Positions 11,668-20,746 of a DNA stretch of 64,000 bases are shown one piece after another. Each line of letters begins with the position of its first letter. Within the stretch, counting starts at the first letter, position 1. The stretch is from Bacteroidetes bacterium GWF2_35_48 (GTDB taxonomy: Bacteria > Bacteroidota > Bacteroidia > Bacteroidales > GWF2-35-48): the NCBI GenBank assembly GCA_001769125.1, contig MEOG01000105.1, positions 160,425-224,424 on the forward strand, read 5' to 3'. The notes under the pieces are model-generated. The model made no database searches and was not told where the DNA came from. It worked only from the letters and a program-made list of their open reading frames with translations. A program made the translations under genes and the position numbers.

Positions 11668-13221
11668 ATGAAAAGACTCCCGATTGGCAAACAGGATTTT
11701 AGCAGTCTGATAAATGAGGGATACATTTATGTAGACAAAACAGAATATTTGTATAAACTCATAACAACAGGGGCTTATTATTTTTTATCCCGTCCGCGAC
11801 GTTTTGGTAAATCGCTTTTGGTTTCCACGTTAAAAGAAATATTTCTTGGCAATAAAGAATTATTCAAGGGGCTTTGGATTCAAGATAAAGTTGAGTGGAA
11901 AAAACATCCGGTAATTCATATTGATTTTTCGGAACTGAGTTATAAAAACCAGTCATTAGATACTGCAATTAATAAGCAGTTAAATAAAATCATCAAATTA
12001 TATTCTGTTGACAAATCATTATTAAAAGAGGATGACACAAAAGATAAATTTGTGGAACTTGTAAAACATTTGTCAGAACTGGGAAAAGTTGTAATTCTTA
12101 TTGATGAGTACGATAAGCCAATTATTGATTATATTGATAATATTGAACGCGCAGAAGAGAACAGGGAAATTTTAAAAAACTTTTTTTCTGCGATTAAACC
12201 TTTAGATTCATATATCCAATTTGTTTTTATAACAGGTGTCTCAAAATTCAGTCATGTATCTGTTTTTTCCGATTTAAATCATCTTCTTGATATTTCATAT
12301 CACATTGATTATTCAAAAATGCTGGGCTATACACAAAGCGAATTAGAAAAATATTTTCCCGATTATATTAATCAATTAATTTGCGCCCAAAAGATTAGTG
12401 AAGAAGAGATTTTTGCTAAAATCAAAGAGTGGTATAATGGGTATAGCTGGGATGGGAGCAATTTTGTTTATAATCCGTTCTCTGTATTGAACCTTTTCAG
12501 TAATAAAGAATTTGCAGATTATTGGTTTCGTTCTGGAACTCCTTCCTTTTTAATCAAATTATTGAAAAGCAATAACTACCCGGTTACAACATTAGCGAAT
12601 CAAACCATAAATAGAAATCTTATTGATCGTTACGAAATTGACAAAATTGATATTACGGTACTTCTATTGCAAACAGGCTACCTTACTATAAAAAGGAAAG
12701 ACAATGCTGAAAATACAATAACACTTGACTTTCCTAATTTTGAAGTTGAAAACTCTTTTGTAAATTATTTGTTTGCAGACTATATTGAGAAAAATTACAC
12801 TCAAAATTTTGCCTTAATAAATAGTCTCTCTCAATTGCTTGATAAATGTAATATTGATGAGTTTGTTTCTTCTTTAAAATCTTTATTCGCAGGTGTAACT
12901 TATCAGCAGTTTAGAAACGATGAAGCTTACTTTCATTCCATTTTTTATTTAACACTAAAATTGCTTGGCTTTGCTATCTATTGCGAAATACTTACCAATA
13001 GAGGCAGAATAGATGCAGTAATAAAGACTTCAAAAAATATATATATCATCGAATTTAAAATGACAAGTGCAGAAATTGCCCTACAACAAATTAAAGATAA
13101 TAAGTATCATGAAAAGTACTTAAATGATAAAAAACAAATAGTCTTGCTCGGTATAGGATTTAACGAAAAAGAAAAAAATATTCATGATTGGAAATTTGAA
13201 ATGATAGATTCCAAAAAATAA
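11668..13221 (+). CDS. AAA-ATPase-like / PD-(D/E)XK nuclease-domain protein
   Basis: The protein has 517 residues of the widespread AAA-ATPase-like plus PDDEXK_9 architecture. The N-terminus reads MKRLPIGKQDFSSLINEG and YVDKTEYLYKL; the Walker-A-like loop is SRPRRFGKSLL, and the Walker B region is VILIDEYDKPI. The C-terminal nuclease-fold part has the pattern GRIDAVIKT then IYIIEFKM, giving candidate Asp and Glu-x-Lys residues. Families like this are common as many paralogs in Bacteroidota and have been suggested to be selfish or defence-related, but no function is established. It stands alone; the upstream PPIase gene ends 43 bp earlier. Confidence 0.85.
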   Translation: MKRLPIGKQDFSSLINEGYIYVDKTEYLYKLITTGAYYFLSRPRRFGKSLLVSTLKEIFLGNKELFKGLWIQDKVEWKKHPVIHIDFSELSYKNQSLDTAINKQLNKIIKLYSVDKSLLKEDDTKDKFVELVKHLSELGKVVILIDEYDKPIIDYIDNIERAEENREILKNFFSAIKPLDSYIQFVFITGVSKFSHVSVFSDLNHLLDISYHIDYSKMLGYTQSELEKYFPDYINQLICAQKISEEEIFAKIKEWYNGYSWDGSNFVYNPFSVLNLFSNKEFADYWFRSGTPSFLIKLLKSNNYPVTTLANQTINRNLIDRYEIDKIDITVLLLQTGYLTIKRKDNAENTITLDFPNFEVENSFVNYLFADYIEKNYTQNFALINSLSQLLDKCNIDEFVSSLKSLFAGVTYQQFRNDEAYFHSIFYLTLKLLGFAIYCEILTNRGRIDAVIKTSKNIYIIEFKMTSAEIALQQIKDNKYHEKYLNDKKQIVLLGIGFNEKEKNIHDWKFEMIDSKK

Positions 13222-13461
13222 TTCTTGAGTTCACTCCGAAAAGTATCATTTTATTGAATTGCCACCGATTTACAAATTAACACAGATTTAATTCACTGAT
13301 TAATAGAATTAATAACCTGTCTGCCACCAAGGCAGGTCTGTGAAAACCAGCTTGCGTCTGGCAGGTTGGCGTAATCTGTGGCAAAAGGGTTTTCGGAGGA
13401 AACTCAATTCTTACTTCCTATCAAAATAATCAAAAGAAAAAAATCAGGAGTTCTGCAATTA
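13222..13461. repeat. Convergent spacer with CCTGTCTGCC...GGCAGG repeat
   Basis: This spacer between convergent genes contains AACCTGTCTGCCACCAAGGC at about 13314 followed by AGGTCTGTGAAAA. A nearly identical segment is at 19831-19890 (CTGTCTGCCGCCAAGGCAGG) and related ones are at 29858-29892 and 63556-63585. They are small dispersed hairpins built on CTGCC/GGCAG arms. No gene is visible here; the short plus-strand frame over this area overlaps tatD antisense and is not credible. Confidence 0.6.
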
Positions 13462-14229
13462 CTATTGTGTGCCAAATATTTCTTCTGCAGCATCTGTAGT
13501 AATGCCCCAAACTTCTTTCTCAGAAATATTTTGCAGCTCAGCAATTTTCTTTGCAATGAAAGGAAGATAAGCCGGTTCGTTTCTTTTGCCACGGTAGGGA
13601 GAAGGTGCAAGAAAGGGAGCATCGGTTTCAAGAACTAAATCTTTAGTTTTGCATGCCTGAACAACTTTTTGTAAACCGGAATTGTTAAAAGTAACAACAC
13701 CGCCAATGCCCAATTTAAAGCCCATTAAAATTACTTTTTTTGCAATTTCTTCATTACCGGAATAACAGTGGAAAATTCCTTTTGGCAGGTTTCCTGTAAA
13801 TTGTTTCAACACTTCAAATGTTTCGTTGAATGCATTGCGGACATGAATAACAATGGGTAATTTCAGCGCAAGAGCTAATTCAATTTGATGAGTGAAAACT
13901 ATTTTTTGTTGCTCAATAAATGTTTTGTCCCAATAGGTATCAAGCCCTATTTCGCCGATTGCGCAGTATTGAGAAGGGGTTTCTAATTCTTTCTCAATTA
14001 TTGCCAGCTCTTCTTTGAAATTTTCTTTAACAGAACCTGGGTGCAGTCCCATCATCATAGGGCAGATATCGGGATGCTGCGCGTGTAGAGCTTTCATCCG
14101 TTCAATTGAGTTGCTGTCAATATTCGGAAGATAAATTTTTTCTACGCCTGCATTTTTTGTGCGCAGCAGCATTTCTTCACGGTCGCTGTCGAATTCTTCA
14201 AGATATATGTGAGAGTGGGTGTCTATCAT
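13462..14229 (-). CDS. tatD: TatD family metal-dependent hydrolase
   Basis: The protein has 255 residues, the family norm. Metal-site motifs occur in order: IDTHSHIYLEEF, GLHPGSV, IGEIGLD, PIVIHVRNAF, GIFHCYSG and ETDAPFLAPSPYRGKRNEP. TatD proteins are cytoplasmic TIM-barrel hydrolases with 3'-5' exonuclease or DNase activity in characterised members. The ATG lies 6 bp after the stop of the upstream C1-type peptidase gene on the same strand, so the two are probably co-transcribed, though no functional link is obvious. Confidence 0.93.
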   Translation of the reverse strand: MIDTHSHIYLEEFDSDREEMLLRTKNAGVEKIYLPNIDSNSIERMKALHAQHPDICPMMMGLHPGSVKENFKEELAIIEKELETPSQYCAIGEIGLDTYWDKTFIEQQKIVFTHQIELALALKLPIVIHVRNAFNETFEVLKQFTGNLPKGIFHCYSGNEEIAKKVILMGFKLGIGGVVTFNNSGLQKVVQACKTKDLVLETDAPFLAPSPYRGKRNEPAYLPFIAKKIAELQNISEKEVWGITTDAAEEIFGTQ

Positions 14230-14235
14230 GCGGGG

Positions 14236-15495
14236 TTATTTTCCAAATTTTTTCAGCAACTCTTTCACAGCATCTTTATGCACGCAGAAGTCCATCATTT
14301 TTAGTTTTACATAATCTTCATGAAAAAAATAGTAGCCGAATTCGGGGGCTTTTTCATCAACATTTCGTGAACCGGAACCTGAATCTTTAATAAGATACCA
14401 GTCTTTCCCGTTTTTTTCTATGTAGCCCACGAGGTGCATTCCGTGATCGTCTGTAGTTGTACTGTTTGAAAAGCGGAATTGCCGCGCATCATCATCAATA
14501 TATTCTGAGGGGATGTCGAATGTGGGAATCATTGCAGCGTTGAACTGGCGCACAAAACCTGCTTCCGAAACATCACCGCCGATGCTTATTGAATAACCGT
14601 TTCTGATTGCAGATTTTATGGCTTTCATATAATCATCAAGAGGAATATTATAATAATCTGCATTGTGCCACCAGTTGTCGGGAACTTTGTATTCCACTTG
14701 CTGCCAGAAAGGTTCCTGCTTGTATGATAAAATATCTGCATAGTCATCGGGATTCATTTGCAGATACTCTTTCAGAAATGTTTTAGGCGTGTATTTTTTC
14801 CCTTCAAATTCAAATTCTGTAGGCGGTGTACCTATGTAATGATGCAGGATTTCTTTTACTGTATTAATAACTGTTACTTCGCCCCATGCATTCGTGGTTT
14901 TAAGGTTTTTCAGATATTTTTCAATTTCTTCAAACATTTCTGCGTGTGTGTGATATTTTCTTTCGGCTGGTAATCCGCTGTAAATACTCAAAGGCATTGC
15001 TCCGTATTCCTTCATTACGCGTGTTACAGCATTTGCTTCAGAACCTTCACCGAATGCTGAATTTCCTCTTTGGCGGATATATTGGCGTACTTTATCAAGA
15101 TATTCATTATACACGATAAACATTTCAGAAAGCTTGACTTGTGTCTTGCCTTTTGATAAACGATATGCTTCTGATTCGAAAAAAGAAATCGTGCAGAACG
15201 ACCAGCAGGTATTCGTGTTTCCTTGCGATACCGGAGGTAAATGCCATTGTGTGTTTTTATCGTACAAGGCTTTTTTGTTTGGAATATCTAGCCCTGACAT
15301 ATCCATCTGGAAGCGTTTGTCGACAGCTTTTTTTGTCTTTTTTTCTTCAACAAAACGAATATCTTTAAGAATAGAATTCTGGTAAAAACCGGGTTCAAAT
15401 TCTTTGAATTGAGATTTGTTTTTCGTGGGTTGGTTTTGTGCAAAAAGGCTTGCAGCGCCTATTGATAAAATGATTGCGAAAATTTTTGTTTTCAT
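14236..15495 (-). CDS. C1-type (papain/bleomycin hydrolase-like) peptidase, exported
   Basis: The protein has 419 residues. A signal peptide (MKTKIFAIILSIGAASLFAQ) points to periplasmic or extracellular location. The papain-like core shows the oxyanion Gln91 and nucleophile Cys97 in QGNTNTCWSF and the catalytic His354 in DHGMHLVGY. The usual Asn of the triad (N-S-W-G) is replaced: the segment reads LIKDSGSGSRN, with Asp371 in that place. The overall pattern resembles bleomycin hydrolase/aminopeptidase C relatives found in Bacteroidota, though those are often cytoplasmic. Substrate unknown. Its promoter side borders the RAYT element. Confidence 0.85.
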   Translation of the reverse strand: MKTKIFAIILSIGAASLFAQNQPTKNKSQFKEFEPGFYQNSILKDIRFVEEKKTKKAVDKRFQMDMSGLDIPNKKALYDKNTQWHLPPVSQGNTNTCWSFCTISFFESEAYRLSKGKTQVKLSEMFIVYNEYLDKVRQYIRQRGNSAFGEGSEANAVTRVMKEYGAMPLSIYSGLPAERKYHTHAEMFEEIEKYLKNLKTTNAWGEVTVINTVKEILHHYIGTPPTEFEFEGKKYTPKTFLKEYLQMNPDDYADILSYKQEPFWQQVEYKVPDNWWHNADYYNIPLDDYMKAIKSAIRNGYSISIGGDVSEAGFVRQFNAAMIPTFDIPSEYIDDDARQFRFSNSTTTDDHGMHLVGYIEKNGKDWYLIKDSGSGSRNVDEKAPEFGYYFFHEDYVKLKMMDFCVHKDAVKELLKKFGK

Positions 15496-15514
15496 ATTTT
15501 TTTGTATGTATGTT

Positions 15515-15654
15515 CAAGATGTTCCACCACCAAGATGTTCCACCACCAAGATGTTCCACATCTTGAGATTGTCTAATAGTATTCTATGTTTCAAGATGTG
15601 GAACATCTTGTTCGGAACATCTTGCGTCACTATCTCAAGATGTGGAACATCTTG
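15515..15654. repeat. RAYT-associated hairpin array, left side
   Basis: A 16-bp word CAAGATGTTCCACCAC occurs at 15515 and 15531. It is followed by complete hairpins CAAGATGT-TCC-ACATCTTG at 15547-15565 and the reverse form CAAGATGT-GGA-ACATCTTG at 15592-15610 and 15636-15654, plus a half-site GGAACATCTTG ending at 15624. Each full hairpin has an 8-bp perfect stem and 3-base loop. Positions 15531-15565 are an exact reverse complement of 16304-16338 on the other side of the transposase gene. Confidence 0.9.
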
Positions 15655-15669
15655 CGTGTGTACGCTGCG

Positions 15670-16224
15670 TTACTCAATATCTATATCATGATAATGCATG
15701 ATTTCTTGCTTATGGCAATAAAAGAAATTGTCCCTATTTTCGAACCAGTCAACTGTGTCGAATATATTTTCAAATGCTGGTTTGTTATTCAGAATATCAG
15801 AAAAGGATGAAAATTCCCAATCTTCAGGTTTCTTTTTTATTCCATGATGAATAGGGTTTCTGTGAATATATAAAACAACTTGCCTTAGGTAGCTTTCAGA
15901 ATCAACATGCAATCTTCTAAAGGGTTTTTCGAACAAACCACCATGCCTGCGTTCCTGATTGTTGATAGCTTTTGAATAGCTTGTAAATAAACGCCGGAAT
16001 GATTCTGCCGGTTTTGTGTTTTCTTTTATTTTTACCAGTAAATGAAAATGTGTTGGCATAAGGCAATAAGCGAAAACATGCATGCTTTCTGGTAAAATTT
16101 CTTTACACCGCCGCATAAAAAAGAAATAGTTTGACTCGCATTTGAAAATCTGCTCGCTATTTATACCACGATTAAAAACGTGGTAAAATTTTTGTGCCTC
16201 CATATTTTGGCGATAGTCTTTCAT
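15670..16224 (-). CDS. REP-associated tyrosine transposase (RAYT, Y1 HUH family)
   Basis: From the ATG at 16224 the protein has 184 residues (MKDYRQNMEAQKFYHVFNRG). Upstream in-frame codons to 16341 only translate the hairpin repeats and are rejected as coding; an ATG at 16203 is an alternative start. The HUH motif is THFHLLV. The probable catalytic Tyr lies in YLRQVVLYIHRNPIHHG. The N-terminal FYHVFNRG and the LFEKPFRR segment are typical of the transposase_17 / RAYT family, single-strand nickases that act on REP-type hairpins. It lies between perfect 35-bp inverted hairpin ends, so gene and ends together form a plausible mobile unit. Confidence 0.92.
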   Translation of the reverse strand: MKDYRQNMEAQKFYHVFNRGINSEQIFKCESNYFFFMRRCKEILPESMHVFAYCLMPTHFHLLVKIKENTKPAESFRRLFTSYSKAINNQERRHGGLFEKPFRRLHVDSESYLRQVVLYIHRNPIHHGIKKKPEDWEFSSFSDILNNKPAFENIFDTVDWFENRDNFFYCHKQEIMHYHDIDIE

Positions 16225-16237
16225 TATATCTGTTTTG

Positions 16238-16338
16238 CAAGATGTTCCCCTAGACTGCACAGATGTTCCACATCTTGAGATAGAGAACAGTTTTACCCTA
16301 ACACAAGATGTGGAACATCTTGGTGGTGGAACATCTTG
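16238..16338. repeat. RAYT-associated hairpin array, right side
   Basis: The area holds a half-site CAAGATGTTCC at 16238, an imperfect hairpin at 16258-16277 (one inserted base in the left arm), a complete hairpin CAAGATGT-GGA-ACATCTTG at 16304-16322, and a half-site GGTGGAACATCTTG ending at 16338. The block 16304-16338 is the exact reverse complement of 15531-15565. It sits 8 bp past the stop of the DPP III gene. Confidence 0.88.
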
Positions 16339-16345
16339 CACAGTG

Positions 16346-18418
16346 CTAGTTATACGTCGGTAAAAACGAATATTTTTTTGAATAATGCATCATCTGTTCT
16401 ATATAATTATCGGGGTATTCTACTTTTACATCAATAATTTTATCGCTTTCCATAACGGGTTTCAACACTGGGTTTATGAATCCTCCGTAAGGAGCGAGTT
16501 TTAATTTTTCGTAGCGTGTTTTTACTTCTTTATGCAATTCCGGATCAACTTTTACAGCATAAGTTTCAACAATTTTTTTACCGGCTTCAAAATCGCCTGT
16601 TGATTTGATACGTTGTATTTCTGCAAGCAATTTTCCGAATAAATTGCGTAATTTCTGGTAGTCGTTGATTACAAAAAAAGTTTTTCCATCTTTGGTTTTC
16701 TTTTCAATTACTTTGTCTTTTTCTCCTTTTTCAAAGCACCATTTGGCAATGAGCTGGCGGTTACGCATGTGTGCCTGTTCAATGTTTTTACCAAGTTCCA
16801 CGCGTGTAAGTTGAGTCATCATGCCATTGCGGATATAACTGTTGTATTCGGCTTTGGCACATTCAAGAGAGGACATTAGACCCAGGTCAACCATTTTTTG
16901 ATCCATCATATAATACAATGCAAAAAGATCAGCGCGGGCTTCTTCAAGTGGGGAGTGATAATTTTTCATAGCATCGGTGCTAACACCCGGAAGCAATTGA
17001 CCAGAGCCATGTCCAAGACATTCGTGTAAGTCCGTATGCAGGTTGCTTGCAAGAGAACCGTGTTTTTTTTGAAGCTCAATTTCTTCAGGGGAGAAGCAGA
17101 ATTCTTCCATGAAGCCATTGCCCAAAGCTGCCTGATCATAAGCATAGGTGATATTATCCATAGTAACAGATTTTGAGCCGTGGTCTTTGCGGATCCAGTC
17201 AGCATTCGGAAGATTAATGCCAATGGGTGTGCTTGGATAGCAATCTCCACCAAGCTGCGCTACAGTTATAACTTTAGCTGTTACTCCTTTTACTTCTTTT
17301 TTCTTGAATTTTGAATCCACCGGCGAGTTGTCTTCAAACCACTGGGCATTGGCACTGATAGTCTGTGCGCGCTTCGTTGCATTTATATCTTTAAAGTTAA
17401 CAACAGCCTCCCATGTTGCCTTCATTCCTAGAGGGTCGCCATACACTTCAATAAATCCGTTTACATAATCTATATGCGAATCATTATCTTTTACCCATAA
17501 AATATTGTAATCATCCCATGTTTGTAAATCTCCTGTTTTGTAGTATGCAATAAGTTTCTGAAGGTGATTTTTCATGATGTCGTTTTCAGCAACAGTAGCT
17601 GCTTTTTCGAGCCAGTAAATAATTTTAGAAATGGCGTCTGAATACATGCCCCCTTCTTTATAAACTTTTTCAACTAATTTACCATTTTCTTTTACAAGTT
17701 TTGAATTCAGACCGTAAGAGATAGGTTGAGGGTTGTCTTTTTTAATTATGTTTTTATAATAATCCTCAACTTCTTTTTCTGTTACACCTTCGTAGAAATT
17801 ACTTGCAGATGATTTTACAAGGTCAATGCCTTCCTGTTGGTTTACTCTTTTAGCATCAATTTTCGGGTCGAACATTACAGGGACAATTTTTGCGAGAAGA
17901 TCATTAATATTTTGCCCTTTTTCAATTGGAAAATTTCCTTCTGTATTTTTTACAAGTTCTGTGAAATATTCGTTTGTAAATTCGGGAATAAATTTATCAT
18001 TTGAATAGTGATGATGGATACCGTTTGAGAACCAGACACGCTTCATGTAGGTAACAAATTTGTTCCATTCCTCAGAGGTTTTATCTCCTTTGTAGCCGTC
18101 ATAAATTGTTTCAAGAGTTCTTCTGATAAGAAGGTTGTGTTTATAATTCTGGTCGAATGTAATATCTCTTCCGCACAAAGCAGCTTCGCTCAGATAATAA
18201 ACCAACTCTTTTTGTTTTGCTGTGAGACTATCAAAACCCGGAATCTGATATCGCATGATTTTAATATCTGCAAATTGTTCTGCAAGGAATTTAAAAGATT
18301 CCCGCGATTTGTTTTGTTCTGCATCCTTTTTGTTTTCAGAGTTGCAGGAGATCATCATTGTGCTCATAATACCAATGCTTAAGAATTTAATAACGATTTT
18401 GAAAATTTTTTGTTTCAT
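16346..18418 (-). CDS. Dipeptidyl peptidase III (M49 zinc peptidase), lipoprotein
   Basis: The protein has 690 residues. An N-terminal lipoprotein signal ends in MMISCNSEN, so it is probably anchored in an envelope membrane. The M49 zinc motif HECLGH is at residues 465-470, and the second glutamate motif EEARAD is near 492-497. The conserved region GGDCYPSTPIGINLPNADWI also fits. M49 enzymes cleave dipeptides from the N-terminus of oligopeptides. In Bacteroidota annotations this family is sometimes mislabelled dihydrofolate reductase; nothing here supports that. It stands between the RAYT unit and holA, all on the minus strand, without an evident operon partner. Confidence 0.92.
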   Translation of the reverse strand: MKQKIFKIVIKFLSIGIMSTMMISCNSENKKDAEQNKSRESFKFLAEQFADIKIMRYQIPGFDSLTAKQKELVYYLSEAALCGRDITFDQNYKHNLLIRRTLETIYDGYKGDKTSEEWNKFVTYMKRVWFSNGIHHHYSNDKFIPEFTNEYFTELVKNTEGNFPIEKGQNINDLLAKIVPVMFDPKIDAKRVNQQEGIDLVKSSASNFYEGVTEKEVEDYYKNIIKKDNPQPISYGLNSKLVKENGKLVEKVYKEGGMYSDAISKIIYWLEKAATVAENDIMKNHLQKLIAYYKTGDLQTWDDYNILWVKDNDSHIDYVNGFIEVYGDPLGMKATWEAVVNFKDINATKRAQTISANAQWFEDNSPVDSKFKKKEVKGVTAKVITVAQLGGDCYPSTPIGINLPNADWIRKDHGSKSVTMDNITYAYDQAALGNGFMEEFCFSPEEIELQKKHGSLASNLHTDLHECLGHGSGQLLPGVSTDAMKNYHSPLEEARADLFALYYMMDQKMVDLGLMSSLECAKAEYNSYIRNGMMTQLTRVELGKNIEQAHMRNRQLIAKWCFEKGEKDKVIEKKTKDGKTFFVINDYQKLRNLFGKLLAEIQRIKSTGDFEAGKKIVETYAVKVDPELHKEVKTRYEKLKLAPYGGFINPVLKPVMESDKIIDVKVEYPDNYIEQMMHYSKKYSFLPTYN

Positions 18419-18450
18419 GATATATTTTATTTATATGATTATTTGTGATG

Positions 18451-19482
18451 TCAATGTAATATTTTAAAAACAAGTTCCTGCATAAGTCCAAGTTCATCAA
18501 CAGATGTTGTACCCACACCTTTTGCTTTCATGTCATAATTTCGTGTTTCTGATATAATCTGAATAACTTTTTGCAATGAGTAATTTTTTGCTCCCGTTTT
18601 GTAATCATTTAAAAAGAAAGGGTTAATTCCTAATGCCGCTGCTATTGCATAATCATTAGGTCTTTCTGTTAAAGTGTGATAAATCAGAAGCCGGTTAAAA
18701 TTCATGAAAATAGTATTAATAGTAATAATTATTGGATTTTCTTTAGGATTTTTACTCAAGTGCAGAATAATGCTGTTTGCTTTTAAAACATCTTTTAAAT
18801 TTAAGGCTTTGCATAATTCAAATACATTGAAATCTTTACTTATGCCAATATTTTTTTCAATGTGTTCCGGTGTAATGTTTCTTGAATCTTTTGGTAGTGT
18901 AAGAATCAGTTTTTTGAGCTCGTTTTGTATTTTTGATAAATCTGTTCCAAGAAAATCTGTGAGCAATTGCGCTGCTATTGGCGATATAGTGCAATTTTCA
19001 TTTTTGAGTTGGTTTTGAATCCATGCCGGAATTTGATTATCGTATAATTTTTTCGAGTCAAACAGAACGCCTGTTTTTTCTATCAGCTTACCAATTTTTT
19101 TTCTGCCATCAATGGTCTTGTATTTATAATTTATGACCAATAATGTTGAATTCAGTGGTTTTTCAACATAATGCGCAAGATTTTCTTCAAGTTCTTTTAT
19201 ATTCTGCGCTTCACGAATTACCACTACCTGATAATTCGACATCATTGGATATCTTTTTGCCAGATTGATAACTGTCCCGGCTTCTACATCTTTTCCATAA
19301 ACTATAGTCTGATTAAAATCTCTTTCTGCGGGAGCTAATACATTTTCAAGAATATAGTCTGTAATTTCATCAATAAAATAACCTTCCTCACCCATTAAAA
19401 AATAAATCGGTTTATAGATTTTATTTTTCAGATCCGTCATTATTTGTTCGAAAGAAGGGCCGGTATTTTTTTTTGTTGCCAT
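18451..19482 (-). CDS. holA: DNA polymerase III subunit delta
   Basis: The protein has 343 residues, the size of clamp-loader delta subunits. The N-terminal part has the delta signature (KPIYFLMGEEGYFIDEIT, then ANSIILHLSK and NPIIITINTIFMNFNRLLIYH later), and the tail LPKDSRNITPEHIEKNIGIS matches the helical lid region. Delta opens the beta sliding clamp during replication. It has no complete Walker A motif, as expected for this subunit. The 33-bp gap to the DPP III gene downstream shows no terminator. Confidence 0.92.
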   Translation of the reverse strand: MATKKNTGPSFEQIMTDLKNKIYKPIYFLMGEEGYFIDEITDYILENVLAPAERDFNQTIVYGKDVEAGTVINLAKRYPMMSNYQVVVIREAQNIKELEENLAHYVEKPLNSTLLVINYKYKTIDGRKKIGKLIEKTGVLFDSKKLYDNQIPAWIQNQLKNENCTISPIAAQLLTDFLGTDLSKIQNELKKLILTLPKDSRNITPEHIEKNIGISKDFNVFELCKALNLKDVLKANSIILHLSKNPKENPIIITINTIFMNFNRLLIYHTLTERPNDYAIAAALGINPFFLNDYKTGAKNYSLQKVIQIISETRNYDMKAKGVGTTSVDELGLMQELVFKILH

Positions 19483-19909
19483 TTAGTTTAATGATTCGGT
19501 ATTAATTAATAAATGTTGCATGTTGCAGGTTTGACCGTAGACTGAGCGCCTGCCTGTCCGCCTGCCTGCCGGCGAGGCAGGGTAGGCAGGGAGTCGAAGT
19601 CAAGGCTGCATGTTGCAAGTTGCAAGGTTGAATTGATGCCTTCGATGCTGTTTCTTTGCTCAGCAACATCCGTTTTAGTTATTGGTTTTTCTTTCAACAT
19701 TTATTGACAATTAATGTATAATCATTGTTAAATACGAGTCTTGTGATAAAAGTATATATTATTTTTACTATTGATTTCACGGAATGTCGTAGTTGTACTA
19801 TTTATTTTATTATACTGGATAAATGAAAAATAACCTGTCTGCCGCCAAGGCAGGTCTGTGAAAATCTGTGCAATCTGTGGCATAAGTTTTTTTTGAAGCA
19901 TGTTAAAAT
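19483..19909. other. Gene-free spacer with GC-rich repeat
   Basis: No credible gene or RNA was seen. At 19541-19600 lies a GC-rich inverted repeat (CCTGCCTGTCCGCCTGCCTG, continuing CCGGCGAGGCAGGGTAGGCA) whose reverse complement recurs at 55724-55780 over more than 50 bases. Around it are short TGTTGCA / GCAACCT words common in Bacteroidota spacers. A CTGTCTGCCGCCAAGGCAGG repeat stands at 19831-19890. The 64-codon frame in this interval only translates the repeat. Confidence 0.6.
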
Positions 19910-20680
19910 TTAAAATTTCAAATGTTTAACAGATTGCCCGTTGTTTTCAATTTCCATTAAAGCTTCAATTCCAATTTTAATATGGTCTTCTACAAACTGA
20001 GCCGTAACTTTTTTATCGCTATCAGCTGTTTTAACACCGTCTGCTATCATGGGTTGGTCAGAAACCAATAAGAGTGCGCCGGAAGGAATTTCATTATAAA
20101 AACCAACGATAAAAATTGTGGCTGTTTCCATATCTATAGCCATAGCTCTTGTTTTTTCAAGATATTTTTTGAAACGTTTATCGTATTCCCAAACACGTTT
20201 GTTTGTTGTCAAAACAGTACCTGTCCAGTAATCTCTTTTGTGGTCGCGTATAGCTGAAGAAACAGCGCGCTGAAGGTTAAAAGCAGGTAGAGCCGGAACT
20301 TCAGGCGGTAAATAGTCATTCGATGTTCCTTCGCTTCTTATAGCTGCAATGGGTAGTATTAAATCGCCAAGTTCATTTTTTTTCTTTAAACCTCCGCATT
20401 TTCCCAAAAATAATACAGCTTTTGGCATAACAGCGCTAAGCAAATCCATAATTAATGCAGCATTCGGACTCCCAATACCAAAGTTAATCAGTGTAATTCC
20501 ATTTGCTGATACATTTGGCATCATTTTCCCTTTTCCTAAAATAGGTGCATCGTACCATTCTGAAAATAAGTCAAGGTAATGTTGAAAATTTGTCAATAAA
20601 ACATAAGGTGTAAAATCTTCAATAGCCCTGCCTGTGTACCTAGGCAGCCAGTTTTGTACAATTTCTTCTTTGGTTTTCAT
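19910..20680 (-). CDS. amn: AMP nucleosidase
   Basis: From the ATG at 20680 (MKTKEEIVQNWLPRYTG) the protein has 256 residues; a start 36 bp further upstream is possible but adds residues atypical for the family. It is the short Bacteroidota form. Nucleoside-phosphorylase-fold motifs include ITLINFGIGSPNAALIMD, VLFLGKCGG, SEGTSNDY and the substrate segment AIDMETATIFIVG followed by LLLVSDQPM. The enzyme hydrolyses AMP to adenine and ribose 5-phosphate in purine salvage and adenylate control. It diverges from the small nuclease-fold gene next door. Confidence 0.93.
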   Translation of the reverse strand: MKTKEEIVQNWLPRYTGRAIEDFTPYVLLTNFQHYLDLFSEWYDAPILGKGKMMPNVSANGITLINFGIGSPNAALIMDLLSAVMPKAVLFLGKCGGLKKKNELGDLILPIAAIRSEGTSNDYLPPEVPALPAFNLQRAVSSAIRDHKRDYWTGTVLTTNKRVWEYDKRFKKYLEKTRAMAIDMETATIFIVGFYNEIPSGALLLVSDQPMIADGVKTADSDKKVTAQFVEDHIKIGIEALMEIENNGQSVKHLKF

Positions 20681-20746
20681 GTGCTGTGTTATTAATTTTC
20701 TATCAAAATATCCCAAAAATATTTAATTTTATGACAAAATTAATTT

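Larger units (their letters stand above)
15531..16338. mobile_element. RAYT unit with 35-bp inverted ends
   Basis: An ~0.8-kb unit consists of a Y1 HUH transposase gene between exact 35-bp inverted repeats, each built of one 16-bp half-site plus one full 8-bp-stem hairpin. One additional half-site sits outside the left end. No target duplication is discernible. Family knowledge says RAYTs process such hairpins; whether this unit still moves is inference. Confidence 0.75.

Noticed and set aside
16225..16341. N-terminal extension of the RAYT protein
   Set aside because: These codons are the hairpin repeats themselves; homologs start close to the MKDYRQ or MEAQK positions.
19483..19909. tRNA or small RNA gene
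   Set aside because: No cloverleaf or TTCGA-type T-arm in context; the folding comes from a GC-rich dispersed repeat.
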